This document shows positions 8,961 to 21,700 of a stretch of 64,000 bases of DNA, in pieces. The stretch is taken from NCBI GenBank assembly GCA_034401795.1, contig CM067365.1, positions 7,587,907-7,651,906 on the forward strand. The letters run 5' to 3'. The notes below the pieces were generated by a model, which ran no database searches, was not told where the DNA came from, and saw only the letters and a program-made list of their open reading frames with translations. Source of the DNA: Chaetoderma sp. LZ-2023a. Taxonomy: Eukaryota > Mollusca > Caudofoveata > Chaetodermatida > Chaetodermatidae. Position numbers and translations under genes: made by a program. How positions within the stretch are numbered: the stretch's first letter is position 1; each line of letters opens with the position of its first letter.

Positions 8961-9540
8961 AGCTTTTAATTTAATTTGAAAATCTTTATTTTTGATATCA
9001 GAGTGCTAAGGGTTAAAAGATGAAAGTCCAAATCCTTTAAATTGTTAAAGAAACTTATATGTAATTAGTGTGATGCATCGTGTTTACACATGCATGCACT
9101 GTCAATAGTTACATTTGTATGTACCGTACATCCCACATGTAGTGTCTCAATCTTATGACAACCGTAGACTTGTTTATTGTACAGGTTTGTACATGTACTT
9201 CGAAACTAATTGGACTGCAATTTGTTTCTGCTTCAGATAGCAACAGCTTCCGGTCAAAATAATGTCAAGATATTCAACAGCTTATAAATGTAACTGTATA
9301 CATGCCGTTGCCTTGATTTGGAGGGATCCATTTTTAGCCATACCCCACCCATTTCTAGCTAAGCTGCACCCACTTTTTTCTGTGTGTTTGAATCCTGAAT
9401 TCCCAGAATCTAAATTTCAAGGTGACTATATACAAGTAAGATGTTTAAGATATTTTGAAAGTAATTAACAACCGGGCACTTTTATTGAGCGGAAGTTGAC
9501 TGACCTCATTTAGGACATTTTGTTAACTTAGCTGGGATAT
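8961..9540. other. Intergenic sequence without recognisable genes
   Basis: AT-rich sequence with a weak family A-like end near 9200-9290. The short ORF at 9262 lies within repeat sequence and has no recognisable domain. Confidence 0.4.
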
Positions 9541-10075
9541 TATAGCCCGCAAGCACAATACTCAATATGAGAACGGAGTGGGAGGGTCAGGATCGTGCTA
9601 TAGGACGATGCTGTGTCATCTGATGCCTGGTGGTGGTGGCAGTGGCTTTGTCCAATGATTGAATAAGATCTGTCAGTCAAGTACATGATGTCATAATCAA
9701 TTACATCACATTTAGGGTGACATCACAATCATAATTGACAGAAATACTCCATCATGAGCCTGGAATAGCTTGTCAGTTGTACGACTTGTTTGTTTTTACT
9801 ATTTAATAAACATTCTGTTGAATATTTTGAAACTAGTTTGAAACTAGTTTGACTCCGCGCTGTTGCTGCCTATGGAAATCAAATTAGTTTTAAAATATTC
9901 CACAGGTTAGTGAGGTTACATGTACCTATATAGTTACTATGAAATTGGGATTCTGAGACTTAGGATTCACAGTACTTAAATCCCAACATTCGCAAATCTT
10001 GGATGGAGCTTAGCTAGAGATGAGCGGGCCATAGCTGAAAGTGGCTTCATCCATTCCCACATTGCTCAACATAGG
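9541..10075 (+). repeat. Composite family A repeat, copy 1
   Basis: The layout is shared by at least seven copies: a segment rich in ATGACGTCA-like words (ATGATGTCATAATC), TATTTAATAAACATTCTG, the family A hairpin (9812-9905), a TACCTGTATAGTTAC-like segment, then GGAGCTTAGCTAGAGATG and GGGCATAGCTGAAA. No ORF. Confidence 0.75.
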
Positions 10076-10195
10076 TGTTCATAACTATGTCAGGTTATTC
10101 ATACTACACCCAAACTTGGTCACATATGATGTGAGGGCATGATGCAGTTAGCTTGTTTTTAAATATCACTGTGTCCTTAGTAAAAATTTAACATT

Positions 10196-11415
10196 TTTAG
10201 CTCAAGGCCAAGTGAGCTTATGCCGTGGTGACCGTCCGTCATGTGTCCGTCCAGCATCCGCAACTTTTCCTTTAAATGACTTCTCAAGAACCACCAGGCC
10301 GATTTCAATTATATTTGGCATGAAGCATCCTTAGACCATAGGGATCCAAGTATGTTCAAATGAAGCCGATCGGCCAGTTTGGCTGGCAGCCATCATGGAT
10401 TTCGTCCGATTTTAGGAAATGTCTTTAAAAATCTTCTCCAAAACCACTTGGGGAATCGAGTTAAAACTCATTAAATATCATTTAGGGCAAGACGTAAGCC
10501 AGGTTTGTGTAAGAGAACTTGATTGACCAAATGGTTCAGCGGCCATCTTGGATAACCTAGTTTTCCCAAAAATGACCTCCAGAACCGCTGAAGGGATCGA
10601 GCCAAAATTTGGGAGATATGACTAGGGACTAAGGGCCATTAAAGTTTGTTCAAGGGAAGTTGATCCGTCAAAAAACATGACCGCATTGGGCCAATCGAAA
10701 TGTAGCGTGTTTGGTGGCCATATTGGATTTTTTATGTGATGGATTTTGAGGCCGAAATTGGTTTTATATGTGGTTTTGGGTATTCTGATCACAAATTAGC
10801 AATTTTCGAAGCTGTCGGATAAACAGTTTGGCAGCCATCTTGGATCGTTTTCCCGCCAAAAGCTCTCATACTAAAGCAATGGGAAATTTAAAATGTCTTC
10901 TCGGGAACTAGTGGCCTGATTTCAATTATATTTGGTAGGAAGCATCATTAGGGCATAGAGATTCAAATTTGTTCAAACGAAGCCGATCGGCCAATTGGGC
11001 CGGTGGCCATTTTGGATTTCGGCCTGTTTTTAGAAATGTCTTTAAAATTCTTCTTCTCCGAAACCATTTGAGGAATCGATTCATAATTCATAAAATATAA
11101 TTTAGGGCACAAGCTGAACCAAATTTGTTCACGGGAACTTGATTTGCCAAATGGTTGGCCGGCCATCTTAAACGGCCTGGTTTTCATGAAAGCAACTTCG
11201 TCTCCAGAGCCACGGAACAGATTTGACCAAAATTTGGGAGATATGACATTGATGACTAAGGGCAATTAAATTTTGTTCAAGAGAAGTTGATATATAAAGC
11301 AACATGGTATCTGTTTTCTTGTTACAAGTCTGCTCAACTCATTAGGGTTCTATTTATTGTTAATGACAATTCTACTGGAAATGCCTATGGTCCAGGTGAG
11401 CGATGCAGGCCCCTT
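10196..11415 (+). repeat. Family E repeat (internally repetitive), copy 1
   Basis: It starts GCTCAAGGCCAAGTGAGCTT, then GTGACCGTCCGTC, and consists of two or more diverged internal units. Each unit contains phrases such as CCGATTTCAATTATATTTGG, GGCCATCTTGGAT and GTTCAAACGAAGCCGATCGG. Related copies lie at 45720-46330 and 54598-55720, with looser relatives at 47400-48430 and 62160-62870. Short ORFs inside are not conserved. Confidence 0.75.
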
Positions 11416-11429
11416 TGGCCTTTTGTTCA

Positions 11430-11870
11430 TGTACCTCAACTTATTGGTTTAGCATAAAGGACACAAATTTGGACAAGAGCTTCCTGATAATGAGCTAGTA
11501 TCAAGGGGATAATGACAAAGCCTAGTTTTCTCAGCAATAACAATTTGCATTTAGCTCAACTTAGTGGTTCATATCTCATGTTGTGTAATTCAGACTGCAC
11601 CAAAACTTGGACACATGACCCCCCCCCACCCCCATCCAATAATGAAAGGCATGACACAATGATAAAAAGATCAAGGAGACTGAATTTGATAAACACACTG
11701 CATAAAGTTCAACATAAGTGGTTCATATCTCATTTTGGGTTATCATACTGCCACCATATTTGGATACATGCCTCCCTATAATTAAAGGGCATGACACAAT
11801 GACCCCAAAGATGGTCCATGTTTGGCCATGTGCTAAGGATGCCAGAAGAGACACCAGCACAGAGAGCCTT
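11430..11870 (+). repeat. Family G repeat
   Basis: Three diverged units resemble TTGGACACATG...CC followed by ATAATGA..GGCATGACACAATGA. A relative occurs at 47100-47400. Confidence 0.5.
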
Positions 11871-12429
11871 GGAATTTGCTACGCTGGGAACCAGCCAATA
11901 CAAAGCCAGGAGAGGACGTCATTAAATAAGTCTGCTAAGCATGCTATGAGGCGACCGCAAGAAAGCAGGACTCGGTACACTCAAGTCAAGAATGGACCTG
12001 AGGAAGCTAAGGATTTCGGCTGAGGACAAGACACAGTGGGCAAAAGCGAAGAAAGACTGATTGCAGCTGTAGGATGTTTATACTACTACAGCCGCAGAAT
12101 ACAGTAATCATACATACACAATGACCTTGTCAATGGTCAAGGTCACTATGATCTTGATAAAATCTGTCTCAACATAAACATTTTTCGTTACGCTCAACAT
12201 AGTATCTTGTATCTCATGTTTACTTAAACATCATAGACTCACACATGGACACATGCCTCATTGTAAGGAGAGGTGATGAGACAATGACCTTGGGGTCAAT
12301 AAGTCATGGTCAGTGTATTGATTGGTCTGTATTTGAGCTTTGTGTATCGGTAGAATTATACAGGCTGTATTTGATGTCGGTCATCATAATTTAATTGCAT
12401 AGTCATAAAGCCGAGCTTCATGGTTGCAT
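11871..12429. other. Repeat-derived intergenic or intronic sequence
   Basis: Bases near 12000-12120 (GAGGACAAGA..CAGTGGGCAAA, then AATCATACATACA) recur at 17800-17900. The stretch around 12340-12450 (GCCGAGCTTCATGGTTGCAT) recurs at 48480-48530. I found no WRN exon here. Confidence 0.5.
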
Positions 12430-12651
12430 TGTAACCATATTTCTGTTTCCAAACACATAGAAAATGTCTATTGGCAGCCTAAGATAAGATTATTTTTTAA
12501 CATTACCACTGGAATGACTGACTCAGTTATCGAGCAAGTCATTCAAGTGGTAAATTTTCAAAATCAGTCTTCTCTTGGCCTGTAAATGGCCGATTCTCAA
12601 GACCACTACTGAAGCCATTTTGGTCGGCTTGAGGTCGTGGTAAAGGATTAA
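12430..12651 (-). repeat. Family B palindromic MITE, copy 1, ending 23 bp before WRN exon
   Basis: The centre is a hairpin (CCACTGGAATGACTGACTC / GAGCAAGTCATTCAAGTGG). The right part runs CTTCTCTTGGCCTG, GGTCGGCTTGAGG and ends AAAGGATTAA, with TTAA at 12648-12651. The left end is worn. The nearest exon begins at 12675. Confidence 0.75.
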
Positions 12652-12674
12652 CAGATCTCTATAATTTTCTACAG

Positions 12675-12742
12675 GATGCAGTGGAAAATCATTAACTCTG
12701 TGCTGAATGAAAAGCAGGACAACTGTGTCATTATGGCCACAG
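12675..12742 (+). CDS. WRN: WRN exon 1 in window (start of helicase domain)
   Basis: Follows acceptor TTTTCTACAG. Encodes [10 protein letters not shown] ... VIMATG, the run-up to motif I with the QWK region of RecQ motif 0. It begins with the last base of a split codon, so at least one exon must precede it. Ends after the first base of the motif I Gly codon at donor GTGAGG. Confidence 0.92.
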
Positions 12743-15700
12743 GTGAGGCCATGTTTGTGGGTGGATATATGTATTGCTAGGTGGGAGTGTATCTGCATCT
12801 GTGTACATTATGAGCATATGTGTGCGGGCATGCATGTGCGTGCATGCATGCATGCATTTGTGTGCATGCGTGCGTACATATTATCTCCCTCACTCACTTT
12901 CCCTTTCTCTACATCTTGCCCTCCCATCCTCTCTCGCCCAGTTCCCTCCCTCCCATTCTCCTCATCCTTTCTCTCTCCCTCACTCACTTTCCCTTTCTCT
13001 CTCCATCTTGCCTTCCCATCCTCTCGCCCAGTTCCCTCCCTCCCATTCTCCTCATCCTTTCTCTCTCCCTCATTCGCTGTACTTGAGAGTGTCTGAACTT
13101 GAATGTTTGCGTAACAATTTATATAGAAAAAATACCTGGCATTGATCAGAGCATAGAGTTATCTGGGACATACATACACACAAACAGACATATACTGTTT
13201 GTGTGTATGTATGTCCCAGATAACTCTATGCTCTGATCAATGCCAGGTATTTTTTCTATATAAATTATGTGTCTACATGTATGATGTTGATTAAAATTCT
13301 ATCTTTTAGGTTATGGAAAAAGCTTGTGCTACCAGTTTCCATCTGTCTACACAAATCGAACAACGGTAGTTATCTCCCCTTTAATATCGCTGATGCAAGA
13401 TCAAGTACTTGGTTTGAAGTGAGTGTCTAGTTACCTCTTTTCTCATTTTATTATCCTTGTTATTAGTCCCCTACCGGTAAAACCCGGAAGGACTATAGGT
13501 TTGCACTCCATCTGTCTGTCTGTCTGTCCGTCTGTCGCAGTTGGTTTTCTGCACTTTTTTCGCAGCCTTTCAAGGTAGTCAAGTGAGAATTTATTGCTCT
13601 ATTATGAAAAGTTACAGACCCGGTTCGAGTTTCACGTGTATGCGTCAATTTTTTTATGGAGTTGTGTCCCCTTTCCTCTTAAAAAATACAAAAAATATTA
13701 GTTTTCCGCATTTTTTCGCGGTCCTTCAAGGTATTCGACTGAGAATTGGTACATTACTTTATTATGAGAAGTTACAGAGCAGGTTCGAGTTTCATGTGTA
13801 TGCGTCAATTTTTCATTAGGTTATGCCCCCTTTCGACTTAGGAAATACAAAAAATTTCCGCTCTCCGCACATTTTTCACACTCCAAGATATTTGGCGAAA
13901 AATTGGTACATCACTTTAGTATAAGGAGTTACAGAGCAAGTTTAAGTTTCAGACATTTTCATAAATTTTCCATGGAGTTATGCCTCCTTTCGACTTATGA
14001 AATACAAAAAATACAGCCCTTCAAGATATTCAACTGAGAATTGGTACATTGCTTTGTTATGAGAAATTACAGAGCAAGTTGGAGTTTCACGCGTATGTAT
14101 CAATTTTTGATGGAGTTATGTCCCCTTTCAACTTATGAAATACATATCAGCTTTCAAGACTTTTTTGTTCTCCTTCACCATATATAACTGAAACTTGGTA
14201 TATTGCTTTGTTTTGTGAAGTTACAGATTAAGTTTGAGTTTCAGTTGCTGCTGTCAATTTTTAATGGAGTTTTTGACTGTCAATCTCTAAAGATTTGTAT
14301 CACCAGGTAGGAAACATGTATTGCAAAGCAATACTTATAGAATGCTTGTTTATGACTATATCACTCGCATTGCTGAACTATCATGATCAATTATGAAAGC
14401 TCCCTACGGCTAGATAACTAATTTATTTTGAAAACAGGTGTGTCTTAGGCCTTTAGCACTTAAAATTCCAGTGTCTCAATTTGAAGATAACTCATAAATG
14501 GCAGCAACAGCTCCCAGTTAACCAACCATTCACTGGTCAAGACGGCCAGAACAAGCCTTTGTGGTGCTGTTAAGCAATGTCCATGTATAGGCCAAGTGAA
14601 GCCTACGTAAAAAAATTTATCAATGGAATGCTGGGCTGAATGACAAAGTCAATCATTCCAGTGATAAATTTTCAAAACTTCTCTTGGCAAATAGACATTC
14701 CTTAAGAAAAATGCAAATCTTCCTGATCAAGGGTCAAATTAGTTTCAAGTCGTTTCTAGTCTGTGAGGGTTAACGGGTAAATCCCAGATAGTCTAATGTT
14801 ACAATTAGAAAACAGACAAGCTGGTGAATATTTTGAAACTAAATTGACTGGGAAATTCTATGCAATTTACTGGTCCCTAAAGTTTTAAAGTGACAGATAT
14901 TATTTTAAGCTCCGACACCCATTTTAGCCCTTTAACTGATGAATTCCCTATATCTCATTTTCAACACAGCAATACAGGAAAACTGTTGAATATTTTAAAA
15001 TTAGTTTGGCTGGGAGGTTGAGGCAGCAGCATAAAATTAATTTCAAAATTGTCAACAGAAGCTTTATATCGCAAAGAATATACTTTTTCAGGGATTTGTC
15101 GGTGAAAGGGTTAAGCTGGTTATGATTGAATTTAGTTTATAAGAATTAGACATTTTTTGTGTCTGCGTCCGTGTGTGTATGATCAGAGCATTTTGATATG
15201 TACTTACACGTCTGGAGAACAACGTCAGAACCGATCAACTTTAGTACTGTGCTATCTTGCATTTGTCTTGTAGTGAAAACTTTTTGTGATTGCTTTGCTG
15301 CGAATTCATCTATGTGAGTTTATAAGTCATCTCCAAGGAAAGATGTAAACATGGCCAAATATCTGGTTTCAGGAGAATAACATTAGAAAGTTTGCACTGA
15401 TTGGAGTCAAATAGGGTATGTCAGGTCATTGCTGGCATTACATTCCAGTATTTGAGTGTGTTATAACCCTGAATATCAAAATTCTCTTGTCACTTGAGCG
15501 GTAATATAGAGAGATTATTCTAGCGCTGATAGAAGTAAATCAATAGAGGGCTCCATTTCTAGCTACACGCTCCCCTACATGCTCCATCCTTTGCACATGT
15601 TGGGATCGATTTGTATACTTTGGACCCTGAATTTACAGAATCCCAATTTCAATGTACCTACATGTATATAGGTAAGCCGTTGAATATTTTGGAACTAATT

Positions 15701-18700
15701 TGACTGGGTGCTTTTCGGCCTATGGCAGCATTGCTGTCCAGTCAAATTAGTTACAAAATATTGAACAGGTTTATTAAATTATAAATGCATCAAAGACATA
15801 CAATCATGACAATTGACAGGTGTAAACGTTCATGAGGGAGCTAGATACGTCATTCATTGTGCATTCTGATCGTGATGTCAGCCTACATTGAGTGACATAT
15901 CAGATCTCTCCATTGTAAATGAATAATCTCTGTTTTAGAGCAGCAAACATCGAGGCATGTTTTCTTGGCTCGGCTCAGGAGCAGACTGCTCAGGTGAAGC
16001 GGGATCTATTTGATGGTCATTATCGAATACTATATATAACACCTGAGTTTGCCAGTGGACAGAAGGATGTACTGACCAGCCTGAATAACAAAATAGGTGA
16101 GTGGTGGACAGTTTTGCTTCCACTGAGCATTTAATCATTTAATTGTCAAGCCTGCCTAAACTGGCCTATCCAATGGGCTTGAGGAATGTCCATTTGCTGT
16201 CCAAGACAAGACTGCTTTTGAAAATTTACCACTCGATTGACTGGCTCGACAATCTTTTGAATTGGAAGAATGTTTTAAGTTTTTGCACATAGATGCAATT
16301 TCTCAAGATCTGATAACTTTGCATCTACACGAAGTGTGCTACGCCTATTATTTTCTGCGTGTGTCATGTCATCCGCCCATCCATGTGGTTTGTCCTCCAT
16401 GCGTACAACAGTGTGTGAGATATAATCCGTAATACAGTGCTACATGAGATGCCGGATGGTCTAAATAGACCATAAAACCTGGCTACGTATGATACACATT
16501 TTAGGGACATTTTAAAAGTAGTCCTTATAAATAAATAGTCACATTTAAATCGTTTAGCGGTTAAGCTCACCAAAAATAGTTTCTGCAGTAGTCCTGATAA
16601 ATATCAGGGCAAGAGTAGACTTCTGATGTTATAACTGGAATGATTGGCTCCAGTGTGACCCCACCCCCTCAATGACATTAGCGTGTCTTTTTCTTCCACC
16701 GCCCTCCCTCCACAACTCCCAGACACAGGAAGATATACTGTTTTGTATGCTTTCTTCAGGTGGGGGTGGCTGAAGTTACCTCAAATGTACTTACTTTGCT
16801 AAATGAATTTACATTTCCTAAGCAATTTGCAATCATAGCAATGTCACTATATGGTATAATCTAATTATAGAATGTAAATAAACAATGATCATTACGATCA
16901 GACAGTTAGCATGACCCGAGGGTGGGTGGAATGATTACCACCCAACCCACGCCCAGACTGAAGCGGTCCCAAATTGCGTCTCCCACCACTATTGTGGATG
17001 CCCATGACTGGCACAATGTTTGACCCAGTTATTCTAGTTGTAAATTAAAAAAAAATACCCTTCTCTTAGCCTGAAAATGGTCATTAACAATGCAGAATAT
17101 TTTGATTCTTTTACTAATCTTGGCTATTTAATGTGTTAATATATGCATTGCTTCCCACATGAAATGGCTTTTAGGACCACAAGGCATGCCTAATGGTGGT
17201 TAATTTTAATCTTTCGGCCACCCCTTATTAAATAAACACAATCCAATGACCCAAATGCAGGTGTCCATTATAGACATGTTTAACTGCACATCTATGTCTG
17301 CAATCTTGTTTCAGGGATTGATCTGATAGCCATTGACGAGGCTCATTGTGTATCTCAGTGGGGTCACGATTTCCGTGCTGCTTATCGATCTCTGGGACAA
17401 CTCCGCAATCTCTTGCCACAAGTAACTACCCTCTCCACATAAGGGGAAGAGGGTATTGCGATTGAGTCTATCTGGCAGTCTGTCTGTTTGTGTGTCTGGA
17501 GCTGTATATCAAAAACTGCTGATCCAATTTGGCTCAAATATTAACACACAGAGAAACTTGACATGCAAGAGAATTTCCAGCCTTCGGCCAGGAATAACCC
17601 AGATCCAGATTGGATCAAATTCTGGATCTGTGGATAGCTAGCTTGGAAAGTGCTGGTCTGATTTGGCTCAAATGTTAACACAGGAAATTGTGTAGCCATA
17701 CACTAGGATTCCAGAACTTTGGGGTTGGTCCGAAAAAATCAAAAATAATTTTAAAAAACAGAAAACTTTTTTCGATGGGGCAAAAATGGGACCTGAGAAA
17801 GTTAAAGATTTTGGCTGAGGACAAGATATAGCGGTCAAATGTGAAAAAGGACTGATTGTTTCTACTGTTACAATCACAGAATACAATAATCATACATATA
17901 AAAACGGGAGGGTGAAGGTTTTGTTAGTACTAATTTACTGCTAGACTATCAGATTCCTGTATTTAGCATTAAGAACCATTCATTATTAGCTCACTTTTAT
18001 GATGTACAGTACATGTAAGAAGAAGTAGTCATAATTGTGAGGGGGGTTGATTTGGTGGTTCGCGATGTTTCAATGCAAAAATCATGCAAGCCTACTGCAA
18101 TCGCTTGTTTTTGTAATCACACATACTTCAAAATGTTATTTCTTTGTCTGCCATTTCCTTTAGTCGTTCGCTTTGTAAATAATAAGATATATTTAGCATA
18201 ATGTTTTTAAAATTCTCCCACCGGTCTGTTGGATAGTTTTCGAAGGAAGGTTGGGAGAATTTACTAAAAATTAGAGAATAAAATAACAGTACAACTGGAT
18301 ATTATTCTGTCTGAGCCTGAGAAATAATATAACGCCAAGTCATAAAAACAATGTCGTGAACAAGGTGGCACATCAAAGCATTATGTATCCGAACTTGCAC
18401 TTAGACAGGTTAGAATTATTCAATAGATTTTTCTATGATTTTATCCATTCAACAAATTCTGTCTGCATTTATCGCAAAAATGCTTTTCCCACTCCTTGGA
18501 CTGCATGCAGCCCACAAAACCAATGCTGTTCGTACTGGTTTGAAAATTGACATTGTCACAGGTTTAACATTATGCCATATCATACAGCTTTATTCAAACA
18601 CACATACAAATTGAGTGACGGTTGGATAGAAATGTGCAGGATATACATTGTGGCCAGATTGTACCTCTCCATTTATGCCATTTATTTCTTTGGTTCTTTA

Positions 18701-21700
18701 GAACTGGCATACAATATGATGCCCTGTCTTAAGCACCTCTGTATACTGTCCTCAGAAACAGGTTTCTTATGCAAGTTTGAGGATAATATTAACCCTTAAA
18801 TGTCTTAATTTATTAAAGAATATCAAAATATTTCCGTATTGAATGCCCATTTGTAGGCCAAGAGAAGACTATTTTTTTAAATTTACCATTGGAATGACTG
18901 GTTTGGTCACCGAGCCAGACATTTCAATGGTAAATTTTCAAAAATCGTTTTCTTGGCCAGCACATGGACATTCCTCAAGACCACTACAGAGGCCAGTTTT
19001 GTCTGGCTTAGCCAAGAAACAGTTAATGACATGTATGTGATTTTTCAGGTACCGATGATGGCATTGACAGCGACTGCGACACCGGAAGTGAGGCGAGATA
19101 TCTGTCGATCCTTAAAGTTACGACATGCCATTATTACTTGTACTGGATTTGATAGGTATGAATTAACGCCTTCACTGATGAATTCCCCCTCATTTCCAAG
19201 GCAACCATACACGAAAATTAGAATGTTTTGAAATTAATTTGTGTCCTGGATCATCAAAGCACTGTCTGTGCTCATCACTGATCCAATAAATATACGGTTT
19301 TATGGGAGACTAACAGATCTATCTAGTGAAGTTCCAGATTAAAAAAATGGTGGGCCGGCATAATGGCAAGCATGTTTGGTGCAAGGATTGTGAATTGTTG
19401 ACTATTCTGTTTGCCATGCTTGTAGGCTAAAGTAAGCTAATGAAATGTTAGTCACTTTATTACGTGAACAAGCGAATAATGGTTTCGTTTGCTGAAGTTG
19501 GCCAGGCCTTGTATGGATATAAAAATACTCTATTGTTTTCCTACTGATATCTCATAATGTATGGCTTGAATATATATATATGTACACTGTCGGTTGAGAT
19601 GATTTTAATACACCTTTAAGCATCTCAATTGGCTACATTATCATGACAGTCAGTGAGTTAATAACTGTGTCACAACATGTTGCCTCTTCATTTGTGGTTC
19701 CTTAGACACCGTAAAGACAAAAAGCAATTCACCTTTCCAGAGTATCTATCTATCATCTGACATTGTATGATGTCATAATCAGCTCAGCAGTGTACAATGA
19801 CGTCACAATCATTACGTCATCCATATCGACCATCACCAAATCTCAAATACTCCGACAGGTTGTATGAATTGTATGTCTTTGTAATTCTTTGCTATTTAAT
19901 AAACATGCTGTTGAATAGTTTGAAACTAATTTGACTGAGCGCTGTTGCTGCCTTAGGCAGCAACAGCACCCAGTCAAATTGGTTTCAAAATATTCAACAG
20001 CTTAAATGTGTAGTTTTTTGGAAATTGATAGTCAGCGTGTTCAGTGATCGATCGCTGCCAACACGAGTTAGGTGTGGGTGGAGCTTAGCTAGAAATGGGC
20101 AGGGCATAGCTGTTTTCAAATTTAACTATGCCTACTGAGTTTCTGCTGACAACATTTTTCATGGGTTTAACTCTGGACGTACTGAATATTTTAAGCCACC
20201 AACAACTTACAATCAAATTGTTTTCAAAAATATTCTGCAGGTTAAGGGTTATTGGCCATTGAAATTATTGTTTGTGGGCATGTATCAGTTAACAGTTTAC
20301 ACAAGTCTCCTGTCATCTAGTGCCTTTAGAACATGGTCTCTTTGGTTAGTGCATAATAGTTACTATATTATATCCAAGTAATTTAACTCATCAAGTAAGT
20401 GCTGGTCAACCCGCAGAAAAAACATTATCCTCTTGTGCTTTGTACCTACTTTGTGTTAAAGGGGAACACAAACAGAAGGGTCAAAGTTAAGAGTTAGATA
20501 CACTTGTATAATTTAAATTAATTAAAATATATATTGTTTGCATATTTTCGAATGCATTATTAGTAAATTTCGCCACGGAAAGTAATTTTCTTCAATTTCA
20601 CGTTTAAATCGTGGATTGATGTCATCGCGTGAATCAGTGTAGTGTTATGATGTCATCATGTGAATAATATATGGTTGATGATTTGTAGCTCACAACAGCT
20701 CATTCAAACACCACCATATTAGTGAGATACAAGAGAAACACTGGTGTTTCCTAAACTAGAACATGAATCAGAGCTGGTGTCTTACGTATTCTATGCCAGT
20801 TTCTTCTAATCGGAAAACATATGTGGTATAATTTGTGTCCATGTGGTTGACAATTTTCACGATGACATCATACCATGAGTTTTATGGCATGTCAAAAACT
20901 CAGGACTAACCAAAATTTTAACAGTGTCGATGAAATTCTGTCAGATTCTCTTTAATTTATAAAATATGATAACAGCTTACTTTTGGCAATTGTTATTGAA
21001 ATCTGATTCTTATGTGTGGTCTCTGACGGATTACCCTGGCTCTCTCACCATCTTTGTATACCTGTCTCTATCATGTTTTTGTCACATTTCAGACCAAACT
21101 TGTTTCTGTCCGTCGGGCAGAAATCGAGCAGCGTTGCCCTGGATCTGAGGTCACGGATGGTGAAGAATGGCATGAAATACTCATTTGAAGGATCAACTGT
21201 TATCTATTGTCCTACTAAGAAAGCAACGACTGAAGTAGCCGCCACAGTCAAGAGTAATTATTAATACCATACCTGTGGGGAGAGTGGGTACTTCATCTGT
21301 GTCCATTTCTCTGAAAACTACTTACCTGGCTTTGATCAAATATTAACCCATTCACTGGTGAATTCCCCATATCTCATTTTCAAGGCAGCCATAATGTTGA
21401 ATATTTTGAAATTAATTTGACTGGAAACCATTGCTCCCTTATTTCAAACTGTTCAACAGAATATGGTTTATATTGTAAAGAATATACATTTTACAGGATT
21501 TGTCAGTGAAAAAGTTAACACTGGGATGGATGTTCTGGGGAAAAATAGAATTTCCCAACTTTGATGTCGATAAAAAAAAACTCCCTCCACTGTCATACAC
21601 CTCCCCCCCCCCCCCTCAAAATTAAGCAATTGTAATAGCACTGGATGACAGCATGAGCGTAGGCAATCTTTTTGCCCTTGTTATTTGTCTCTGATTTCAT

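Noticed and set aside
10963-11265. 100-codon minus-strand ORF in family E
   Set aside because: Not conserved in the other family E copies; translation of a repeat.
12707-13145. Overlapping Cys/His- and Ser/Pro-rich ORFs after WRN exon 1
   Set aside because: Low-complexity translations of TG- and CT-rich intron sequence in frames other than the exon.
15919-16134. Stand-alone 71-codon gene with a helicase fragment
   Set aside because: It is WRN exon 3 read through its acceptor and donor. The exon limits fit the neighbouring phases.
17228-17419. Minus-strand ORF opposite WRN exon 4
   Set aside because: Antisense of the DEAH-box exon, without independent support.
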